Shown in pieces: positions 25,549 to 32,899 of a stretch of 42,491 bases of DNA. The translations under genes were made by a program, and so were the position numbers. The stretch's first letter is position 1. Each line of letters begins with the position of its first letter. Location of the stretch: the NCBI GenBank assembly GCA_947302275.1, contig CAMYUW010000021.1, forward strand, positions 1-42,491, written 5' to 3'. The stretch comes from an uncultured Prevotellaceae bacterium (lineage in GTDB: Bacteria > Bacteroidota > Bacteroidia > Bacteroidales > Muribaculaceae). Under the pieces are notes generated by a model, which saw nothing but the letters and a program-made list of their open reading frames with translations, had not been told where the DNA came from and made no database searches.

Positions 25549-28500
25549 ATGTCTTTGTGGAGAAAACTCATAAAGAATAAAGATACTGCCAGTAAATCAG
25601 AAAGCAATAACTCTGAAAACTGGTCAAGGCAAGTATTTGATCCCTCACTTTATGCAATTGTTGATACTGAAGTGGGGTTTAATGACAATAAGATCCACGA
25701 TATTGGTGCGTTGCGTTTTGACGGAGCTGTATATCATAACGCTTCTAAATCTGGTCTTTTTTCGTTTCTTAAAGGTGTTGACTACATATGTGGCCATAAC
25801 ATTATTCATCACGATGCAAAGTATCTTTTCGATGAAGGGCAATACCATTGGTTATTAGTTGACACGTTGTATCTTTCCCCACTACTGTTTCCAGAAAGAC
25901 CTTATCACAGATTGGTAAAAGATGACAAATTACTAACTGAGCAGTTGAATAATCCAGTGAACGACTGTGAAAAAGCAAAAATTTTGCTTTTTGACGAAAT
26001 TAATCATTGGAACTCATTACCCGATAAAAAACAAAAAATATTTAAACTCCTCCTTCAAGAGAAAAAAGAGTTCAAGGGTTTTCTAAGCATGGTCGGAGCA
26101 CTTAGAGATGCTAATGATTCGGATGTAACCAAATTTATTCTTGAAGAATATGATGGATGTATCTGTCAACACGCAGATTTGAAAATGCTTGTGGCAAAAT
26201 ATCCAATTGAATTAGCCTACTCTCTTGCTTTAATTGACACTATTGATAGCCGTTCGATTACTCCTGGATGGGTGCTTCGCAATTTTCCTGAAGTAGAATA
26301 TGTTATACAACTTCTTCGACATACTCCTTGCACCGAAGGCTGCAATTATTGCAATCAGCAACTCGATATATTTTATAATCTCAATTCTTTCTTTGGCTTT
26401 CAACAATTTAGGTCCTTTGAGGGAGATAATCTTCAAGAAAAGGCAGTTCAAGCTGCCGTTAGTGGGAAATCACTATTGGCAATATTCCCTACCGGTGGCG
26501 GAAAATCTCTTACATTCCAATTGCCTGCTTTAATTGAAGGACGTACCGTTCACGGGTTAACAGTAGTAATCTCACCATTACAATCTTTAATGAAAGATCA
26601 GGTAGATAATCTAGCTGAGAGAGGTATAACTGATGCTGTTACCATAAACGGATTATTGGATCCCATTACTAGAGCGCTTTCAATTCAACGAGTTGAGGAT
26701 GGAGAGGCGTCACTTCTCTATATAGCCCCTGAAATGCTTCGTTCAAAAACGATTGAGAAAATCTTGATGTCAAGGCATGTCGTGAGATTTGTAATTGATG
26801 AAGCTCATTGTTTCTCGTCCTGGGGCCACGATTTTAGAGTTGATTATCTTTACATCGGAAAATTCATTAGTGACTATCAAAAAAAGAAAAGGATCCAGCA
26901 TCCAATTCCCATTTCCTGTTTTACTGCAACAGCCAAGCAAAAAGTCATCCAAGATATAAGCGACTATTTCAAACAAACATTGAATATTGATTTAGAGCTA
27001 TTTGCCTCAACTGCAACAAGAACTAATTTAAGGTATTCCGTCATTCATGTAGATACGGATGATGATAAGTACTCAAAATTGAGATCACTAGTTGCTGAAT
27101 CATCTTGCCCGACGATTATATATGTTTCGAGGACAAAACGCACAAAAGAACTTGCTACAAAATTAACCCGTGATGGTTTTTTGGCACTTCCTTTTAACGG
27201 CAAGATGACTTCAGATGAGAAAATTGCCAATCAAGAAGCCTTCATGACAGATAAAGTCAGAATTATTGTTGCTACTTCTGCTTTCGGTATGGGTGTTGAC
27301 AAAAAAGATGTTGGTTTAGTTGTTCACTATGACATCTCGGATTCACTCGAGAACTATGTTCAAGAGGCAGGTAGAGCAGGACGTGATCCGCTTTTAAATG
27401 CACGTTGTTTTGTGCTCTATAGTGATAATGATCTTGACAAACATTTCATCCTGCTGAATCAAACAAAATTAAGCATAAGTGAAATACAGCAAGTTTGGCA
27501 AGCTGTCAAATATTTCACCAAACAACGAAAGAGAATTTGTTGCTCCGCTTTAGAAATAGCCCGACAAGCAGGATGGGATGACTCTGTCATTGATATTGAG
27601 ACACGTGTTCGCACCGCTATTTCTGCGTTGGAACAAGCAGGATATCTCGAGCGAGGGAATAATGTGCCACATGTTTATGCGACAGGTATTACTGTTAAAA
27701 ACATGGACGAAGCCCGGAAGCGCATTACCGAGTCTAATCTATTTGAGAGCAAGGAAATAGAAAATGCTATCAGAATCATCCGCAGACTTATCTCAAACAG
27801 AGCAATTGCAAAGGCTCAGGATGACGAGGCTGAATCACGAATTGATTATCTTGCCGATATACTTGGCCTAAGCAAAGTAGAAGTCGTCTCTGCGGTAGAG
27901 CGGATGAGACAAGAAGGCATTTTGGCTGACAGCAAGGACATTTCAGCTTACCTTCAGGATGGCTCAAATTCGAAACGAGCATCGAGCATATTGCTTGAGA
28001 GGTTTGCCAGACTTGAAAAATTCATTTTGGAAAATATTCCAGACGATTCGCTGCAGATATCATGCAAGCAATTAAATGAGGACGCGCTAAAAGGTGGCAT
28101 CAACTCATCCAAAGAGAAGGATGTTCGCACACTTCTGTACTTTCTAACTATTAAAGGATATATTCGCAAGAAAGAAGATGCAACCCACTTCATCAAATTG
28201 ACGCGCCTCACAGATATGGAAACGACAATAAGCCGATTCGAGAAGAGACTGGAGACAAGTCGTCTTGCAATAGAATGGCTATATAATTTAGCGGCAGAAA
28301 AGACGGATGATCCCGATAAGAAGAATACAATTCGGTTCTCAATTGTCGAATTATTGAATTTCATTAAATCATCCTCTAACTCGATATTTGCAGGACTTGA
28401 TAATTTGCAAATTGAAGACGTTGAAGAATCTTTGCTTTATTTGTCAAAAATCGGGGCGCTCAAACTTGAGGGAGGCTTTCTGGTACTCTACAATGCCATG

Positions 28501-30459
28501 GACATTACTAGATTGAAGGACAACAAATTGAGATATAAGATAGAGGATTATCGTATGCTCAATGAGTTTTATAAATTGAAAATCCAGCAAGTCCATATAG
28601 TAGGAGAATATGCCAATTTAATGGTTAGAGATTATAATGCCGCTTTGCAATATGTTAAGGATTATTTCCAAATAGATTACAAAATATTTATAGCAAAATA
28701 CTTCAAAGGAGTACGAGTTGATGAGATTCAGCGTAATGTTTCGCCTGAGAAGTATCGGCAATTATTTGGTAATTTATCAAATCGTCAAAAGGAAATCATT
28801 GAGGATAAGGAATCACGTTGCATTGTGGTTGCAGCAGGACCAGGTAGTGGGAAAACCCGAATTCTTGTCCATAAGCTTGCCTCCCTTCTACAGCTTGAAG
28901 ATGTTAAACACGAACAATTATTAATGCTGACTTTCTCGAGAGCCGCTGCGACAGAATTCAAGCAAAGATTAATGGAATTAATTGGCAATGCTGCACATTT
29001 TGTCGAAATAAAAACTTTCCACTCTTATTGTTTTGACCTCATGGGACGAATAGGCAGTCTCGAAGATGCGGATAATGTTGTAGCTCAAGCGGCCGAAATG
29101 ATCGTCCAAGGGGATGTCGAACCCAGTAAAATTGGTAAGACTGTTCTGGTCATTGACGAAGCCCAAGACATGAGCTATGACGAGTATTCACTTGTTAATG
29201 CGCTAATGACTATCAATGAAGAAATGCGAGTAATTGCAGTTGGCGACGACGATCAAAATATCTATGAGTTTAGAGGGTCTAATTCAAAATACATGTATGA
29301 ATTGACTAAAACCAGTGGAAGTAGGTTTATAGAGATGACAGATAACTTTAGAAGTGCGAAAAGTATTGTGAACTCTTCAAACTCTTTCGTTAAGAACATT
29401 CAACACAGATTAAAGAAATCCCCTATCATTTCCAAAAGAAATGAAGATGGATGGGTAGAAGTAATACACCACAAGTCAAATCATTTATATCAACCAATTG
29501 TAGATTCTATTAAATCACATTTAAACGAAGGCTCTATTTGTGTTTTAACTCAAACCAATGAAGAAGCGGTAATCCTTGTTGCTTTATTACATAGAAATGG
29601 GATTAGCAGCAAACTGATACAATCCATGGATGGATTCCGTTTTATCAATTTGGCAGAAGTGAAATATTTCATCAAGTACATTGAGAAAAGAGCAAAGACT
29701 CCCATTATTTCTATTGAATTATGGGAGAAGGCAAGACTAGAGACATTTTCCAAGTATCAAAGAAGCCAATGTCTATTATACGTAAAACGGTTTGTATTGT
29801 TGTTTGAAAAAACCAATAATGCAAAATACATAAGCGATTTGAAAGAATTTGCTTTTGAGTCTTCCATTGAGAACTTCTGTTATTCAAACAATAATAATGA
29901 TGTTGTAGTTTCAACAATTCACAAAGCAAAAGGGCGTGAGTTTGATGACGTCTATATGCTGATTGCTGACAATAATTATTTTCAGGACGACCAACTTTTA
30001 CGCCGTTATTATGTTGGTATGACTCGCGCCAAGAATCGGTTATTCATTCACACTAATACTAATTGTTTTGATAGATTAATTGCTGATAAGCATGTTGTAG
30101 ATCAGACCGATTATCCCATGCCAGATGAAATTGTACTTCAACTATCACACAAGGACGTTTATCTAAAATTCTTTAAGGAACATAAGCAAGAAATTCTTTC
30201 ATTACAAAGTGGTGACCCCCTTCATTATAAAAATCATTTTTTGTTTGAAACAACAAAGAATATTGCTATCGCAAAATTGTCATCTAGAATGAAAGAAACG
30301 TTATCGTCATGGATCGATAAAGGATATGAAGTAAAATCAGCATCAGTTAGGTTTGTTGTAGCATGGAAATCTAAAGAAGATTCAAAAGACGATCCTGAAA
30401 CAGCAGTATTACTCCCTGATTTAGTCCTTTTCAATAAAGGCTTACATCAAGACGATTAA
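25549..30459 (+). CDS. Three-module protein: DEDD exonuclease, RecQ helicase and UvrD-like helicase
   Basis: A 1636-residue cytosolic protein. Residues about 30-150 are a DnaQ-like exonuclease: YAIVDTE (Asp39, Glu41), CGHNIIHHDAKYL (Asp89) and NNPVNDCEKA (Asp139); the usual His five residues before the last Asp is Asn134. A Cys cluster (C261, C265, C268) precedes a full RecQ core: FFGFQQFRS, Walker A TGGGKS (315-320), DEAH (417-420) with the aromatic loop CFSSWGHDFR, TATAK, FGMGVDK and QEAGRAGRD (605-613). After a winged-helix-like linker, a compact UvrD-type helicase begins near 1070: AGPGSGKT (1096-1103), VIDEAQD (1201-1207), GDDDQNIYEFRGS, HKAKGREFDDV and VGMTRAKN. It stands alone and is visibly AT-richer than neighbours, suggesting transfer. 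Likely role: unwinding and trimming DNA in repair, restart or phage defence (inference). Confidence 0.9.
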   Translation: MSLWRKLIKNKDTASKSESNNSENWSRQVFDPSLYAIVDTEVGFNDNKIHDIGALRFDGAVYHNASKSGLFSFLKGVDYICGHNIIHHDAKYLFDEGQYHWLLVDTLYLSPLLFPERPYHRLVKDDKLLTEQLNNPVNDCEKAKILLFDEINHWNSLPDKKQKIFKLLLQEKKEFKGFLSMVGALRDANDSDVTKFILEEYDGCICQHADLKMLVAKYPIELAYSLALIDTIDSRSITPGWVLRNFPEVEYVIQLLRHTPCTEGCNYCNQQLDIFYNLNSFFGFQQFRSFEGDNLQEKAVQAAVSGKSLLAIFPTGGGKSLTFQLPALIEGRTVHGLTVVISPLQSLMKDQVDNLAERGITDAVTINGLLDPITRALSIQRVEDGEASLLYIAPEMLRSKTIEKILMSRHVVRFVIDEAHCFSSWGHDFRVDYLYIGKFISDYQKKKRIQHPIPISCFTATAKQKVIQDISDYFKQTLNIDLELFASTATRTNLRYSVIHVDTDDDKYSKLRSLVAESSCPTIIYVSRTKRTKELATKLTRDGFLALPFNGKMTSDEKIANQEAFMTDKVRIIVATSAFGMGVDKKDVGLVVHYDISDSLENYVQEAGRAGRDPLLNARCFVLYSDNDLDKHFILLNQTKLSISEIQQVWQAVKYFTKQRKRICCSALEIARQAGWDDSVIDIETRVRTAISALEQAGYLERGNNVPHVYATGITVKNMDEARKRITESNLFESKEIENAIRIIRRLISNRAIAKAQDDEAESRIDYLADILGLSKVEVVSAVERMRQEGILADSKDISAYLQDGSNSKRASSILLERFARLEKFILENIPDDSLQISCKQLNEDALKGGINSSKEKDVRTLLYFLTIKGYIRKKEDATHFIKLTRLTDMETTISRFEKRLETSRLAIEWLYNLAAEKTDDPDKKNTIRFSIVELLNFIKSSSNSIFAGLDNLQIEDVEESLLYLSKIGALKLEGGFLVLYNAMDITRLKDNKLRYKIEDYRMLNEFYKLKIQQVHIVGEYANLMVRDYNAALQYVKDYFQIDYKIFIAKYFKGVRVDEIQRNVSPEKYRQLFGNLSNRQKEIIEDKESRCIVVAAGPGSGKTRILVHKLASLLQLEDVKHEQLLMLTFSRAAATEFKQRLMELIGNAAHFVEIKTFHSYCFDLMGRIGSLEDADNVVAQAAEMIVQGDVEPSKIGKTVLVIDEAQDMSYDEYSLVNALMTINEEMRVIAVGDDDQNIYEFRGSNSKYMYELTKTSGSRFIEMTDNFRSAKSIVNSSNSFVKNIQHRLKKSPIISKRNEDGWVEVIHHKSNHLYQPIVDSIKSHLNEGSICVLTQTNEEAVILVALLHRNGISSKLIQSMDGFRFINLAEVKYFIKYIEKRAKTPIISIELWEKARLETFSKYQRSQCLLYVKRFVLLFEKTNNAKYISDLKEFAFESSIENFCYSNNNNDVVVSTIHKAKGREFDDVYMLIADNNYFQDDQLLRRYYVGMTRAKNRLFIHTNTNCFDRLIADKHVVDQTDYPMPDEIVLQLSHKDVYLKFFKEHKQEILSLQSGDPLHYKNHFLFETTKNIAIAKLSSRMKETLSSWIDKGYEVKSASVRFVVAWKSKEDSKDDPETAVLLPDLVLFNKGLHQDD

Positions 30460-30477
30460 TAATATCCACTTGAAAAA

Positions 30478-30508
30478 AATCCGTGTAAACCATAGGCTCA
30501 CACGGATT
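30478..30508. terminator. Bidirectional terminator between helicase and dnaK
   Basis: AATCCGTGT (30478-30486) pairs perfectly with ACACGGATT (30500-30508). It is preceded by seven A and followed by TCTTTAGTT, so it works for both convergent genes. Confidence 0.85.
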
Positions 30509-30536
30509 CTTTAGTTGTGATTATGAAAAATTACTA

Positions 30537-32465
30537 TTACTTCACTTCTTCGTAGGTGGTGTCTTCGACGTTGTCACCGCCCTGGCCGGGGTTGCCGCCC
30601 TGCTGGGGACCGCCTTGGAAGCCGCCCATGTTGTTGGGGTCGAAGCCTGCGCCTTGAGGTCCGCCTTGTGCGCCACCTGCCTGCTGATACATCTTCTCGA
30701 ACAGGGAGTTCAGTTCAGCTGTTGCGGTGTCGATGGCAGCGAGGTCTTGGCTCTTGTGGGCATCCTTGAGTTTGCCCAGGGCACCTTCGATCTGGCTCTT
30801 GATGTCGGCGGGCAGTTTGTCGCCACTGTCCTTGAGAACCTTCTCGGTTTGGAAGATGAGGGCATCAGCGCCGTTGATCTTGTCGATGCGCTCCTTCTCG
30901 GCGGCATCGGCAGCAGCATTGGCAGTTGCCTCGTCCTTCATGCGCTGGATTTCGGCGTCACTCAGGCCGCTGGAAGCCTCGATGCGGATGCTCTGCTCCT
31001 TGCCGGTAGCCTTGTCCTTGGCGCTCACGTTCATGATACCGTTGGCATCGACCTCAAAGGTCACCTCGATCTGAGGAATGCCACGGGGAGCGGGAGCAAT
31101 GCCATCCAGATGGAAACGACCCAGGGTCTTGCAGTCCTTAGCCATGGGACGTTCACCCTGTAGGACGTGGATCTCTACCTCGGGCTGGTTGTCGGCAGCG
31201 GTCGAGAAGACTTGGCTGCGACGGGCGGGAATCGTGGTGTTGGCCTCGATGAGCTTGGTCATCACGCCACCCAGCGTCTCGATACCCACACTCAGGGGCA
31301 CAACGTCGAGCAGCAGCACGTCCTTGACGTCGCCGGTGAGCACACCGCCCTGGATGGCGGCACCCACAGCCACAACCTCGTCGGGGTTAACGCCCTTGGA
31401 CGGAGCCTTGCCGAAGAACTTCTCCACAACCTGCTGAACGGCGGGGATACGGGTCGAACCGCCCACGAGGATCACCTCGTTGATGTCGCTGGTGCTCAGG
31501 CCGGCATCGGCAAGAGCCTTGCGGCAGGGTTCGATGGTGCTCTGGATCAGGTCATCGCACAACTGCTCAAATTTGGCACGCGTCAAGGTCTTTACCAAGT
31601 GCTTGGGCATGCCGTCGAGCTGCGTGATATAAGGCAGGTTGATCTCGGTGCTGGTGGAGCTGGAGAGCTCGATCTTGGCCTTCTCGGCAGCCTCTTTCAG
31701 GCGCTGCAGGGCCATGGGATCCTTGCGCAGGTCCATGTTGTTCTCCTGCTGGAACTCGTCGGCAAGCCAAGTGATGATACGCTGATCGAAATCATCACCA
31801 CCCAGGTGGGTGTCACCATTGGTGGCCTTTACCTCAAACACGCCGTCACCGAGTTCAAGAATCGAAATATCGAATGTACCGCCACCCAGGTCAAACACGG
31901 CAATGCGCTTGTCGCTGTTGTCCTTGTCCAGACCATAGGCCAGAGCGGCTGCAGTAGGCTCGTTCACGATGCGCTGCACCTTGAGGCCGGCAACCTCACC
32001 GGCTTCCTTGGTGGCCTTGCGCTGAGCGTCGTTGAAGTAGGCAGGCACGGTGATGACAGCCTCGTCAACGGTGGTGCCCAGGTAATCCTCGGCAGTCTTC
32101 TTCATCTTCTGGAGAATCATGGCCGAAATCTCTTGCGGGGTGTACTGGCGGCCGTCAATCTCGACGCGGGGCTGGTTGCTGCCGTTGTTCACCACCTTGT
32201 AGGGCATGCGCTCCACATCCTTCAGGACGTGGTCATACTGCTCGCCCATGAAACGCTTGATAGAAAATACGGTACCCGTGGGGTTCATGATGGCCTGACG
32301 CTTAGCGGGATCACCCACAATGCGCTCGCCACCATCCTTGAAAGCAACTACCGAAGGCGTCGTGTTGCGGCCTTCGCTGTTGGGAATCACAACAGGCTTG
32401 GAGCCTTCCAGAACCGAAACACACGAGTTAGTTGTTCCTAAATCGATACCAATAATCTTTCCCAT
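30537..32465 (-). CDS. dnaK: Chaperone DnaK (Hsp70)
   Basis: A 642-residue cytosolic Hsp70. The ATPase domain carries [17 protein letters not shown] at the start, [14 protein letters not shown], the phosphate-2 loop [17 protein letters not shown] and [14 protein letters not shown]. The interdomain linker [16 protein letters not shown] follows, then the substrate-binding domain and a Gly/Gln-rich tail ending in EEVK, a variant of the usual acidic end. Length is normal. It works with DnaJ and GrpE, neither of which is in the window. Upstream there is a sigma-54 type promoter with palindromes and possibly a second, housekeeping promoter, giving a leader of about 135 bases or longer; I see no CIRCE element. 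Confidence 0.97.
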   Translation of the reverse strand: MGKIIGIDLGTTNSCVSVLEGSKPVVIPNSEGRNTTPSVVAFKDGGERIVGDPAKRQAIMNPTGTVFSIKRFMGEQYDHVLKDVERMPYKVVNNGSNQPRVEIDGRQYTPQEISAMILQKMKKTAEDYLGTTVDEAVITVPAYFNDAQRKATKEAGEVAGLKVQRIVNEPTAAALAYGLDKDNSDKRIAVFDLGGGTFDISILELGDGVFEVKATNGDTHLGGDDFDQRIITWLADEFQQENNMDLRKDPMALQRLKEAAEKAKIELSSSTSTEINLPYITQLDGMPKHLVKTLTRAKFEQLCDDLIQSTIEPCRKALADAGLSTSDINEVILVGGSTRIPAVQQVVEKFFGKAPSKGVNPDEVVAVGAAIQGGVLTGDVKDVLLLDVVPLSVGIETLGGVMTKLIEANTTIPARRSQVFSTAADNQPEVEIHVLQGERPMAKDCKTLGRFHLDGIAPAPRGIPQIEVTFEVDANGIMNVSAKDKATGKEQSIRIEASSGLSDAEIQRMKDEATANAAADAAEKERIDKINGADALIFQTEKVLKDSGDKLPADIKSQIEGALGKLKDAHKSQDLAAIDTATAELNSLFEKMYQQAGGAQGGPQGAGFDPNNMGGFQGGPQQGGNPGQGGDNVEDTTYEEVK

Positions 32466-32521
32466 AATAATGTCTCTCTTTCTTTGTTTTATTTGTTGTT
32501 AGTGTTGTTAATTCTTGTTTT

Positions 32522-32563
32522 AGTTGTCAGTCTTTAGTTGTAAGTATGATTACTATCGCCTAA
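32522..32563. repeat. Heptamer array with conserved tail, copy C, in the dnaK leader
   Basis: Units AGTTGTC, AGTCTTT, AGTTGTA, AGTATGA, TTACTAT and CGCCTAA are in phase. The last 28 bases (32536-32563) repeat the end of copies A and B almost exactly. It lies inside the predicted dnaK 5' leader, 57 bases upstream of the ATG. Confidence 0.85.
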
Positions 32564-32610
32564 AAACTGAACTCTTGTGACTGTATGACACAAGTCACCG
32601 ACCCAAGTCT

Positions 32611-32626
32611 TGCAAACGGTGTGCCA
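32611..32626 (-). promoter_or_regulatory. Sigma-54 type -24/-12 promoter of dnaK
   Basis: The minus strand reads TGGCAC, five bases, TTGC, the exact sigma-54 consensus, with GG and GC separated by the required 10 bases. Transcription should begin near 32601, giving a dnaK leader of about 135 bases. Sigma-54 promoters need an ATP-driven activator bound upstream; candidate sites follow at 32622-32664. Confidence 0.7.
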
Positions 32627-32664
32627 AAAGTGGCAGGCTGACACATTGTCAGCAAAACTGACAG
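32622..32664. promoter_or_regulatory. Palindromic operator cluster upstream of dnaK
   Basis: TGCCA and TGGCA (32622-32635) form a palindrome that overlaps the -24 element. Immediately upstream, GCTGACA and TGTCAGC (32637-32653) form a perfect 17-base palindrome, and a third CTGACA half-site follows at 32658-32663. The half-sites are about one helical turn apart, as expected for cooperative binding of an activator. Confidence 0.6.
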
Positions 32665-32686
32665 GACATGCGAGCTGCGCTCGCGG

Positions 32687-32707
32687 TTTAGAGTTTAGAG
32701 TTTAAAG
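32687..32707. repeat. Short heptamer array upstream of the dnaK control region
   Basis: Three units in phase: TTTAGAG, TTTAGAG, TTTAAAG. It is preceded by a GCGAGC/GCTCGC palindrome. Confidence 0.7.
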
Positions 32708-32785
32708 GGGCTTATGCGTTCCTCTTGGGGCATGCTAGGCTGCAGAGTATTTTCTGATTTGAAGACAAGAAGGACAAAAAAAAGA

Positions 32786-32793
32786 CAAAGATA
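32786..32793 (-). promoter_or_regulatory. Possible housekeeping -7 element upstream of dnaK
   Basis: The minus strand reads TATCTTTG, an exact -7 match, between the LRR-gene terminator and the sigma-54 site. No -33 TTG is at the right distance. It could provide basal dnaK transcription; only a 12-codon open frame (starting MPQEERI) lies between it and the sigma-54 site. Confidence 0.35.
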
Positions 32794-32829
32794 TATTAAT
32801 AATTTAGTCATTCTTGTCTCCTTAAATAA

Positions 32830-32866
32830 CATCCGCACTCCGTTGATTTTCAACGAAATGCGGATG
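32830..32866. terminator. CATCCGCA hairpin element, copy 2, after the second LRR gene
   Basis: CATCCGCA (32830-32837) pairs with TGCGGATG (32859-32866), and CGTTGA (32841-32846) pairs with TCAACG (32850-32855) inside it, giving a long cruciform. It lies 34 bases beyond the leftward stop at 32900. It shares arms and right-hand flank with copy 1 at 20813-20843. Confidence 0.75.
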
Positions 32867-32899
32867 CCACTAAACTCTAAACAGAGAGCAACGCGAGTA

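Noticed and set aside
31167..32441. A 424-codon open frame on the plus strand opposite dnaK
   Set aside because: It is the antisense shadow of a GC-rich, highly conserved gene; the protein has no recognisable motif and there is no promoter.
32466..32620. A CIRCE/HrcA operator in front of dnaK
   Set aside because: No TTAGCACTC-N9-GAGTGCTAA-like sequence is present; the palindromes found are of the TGACA type.
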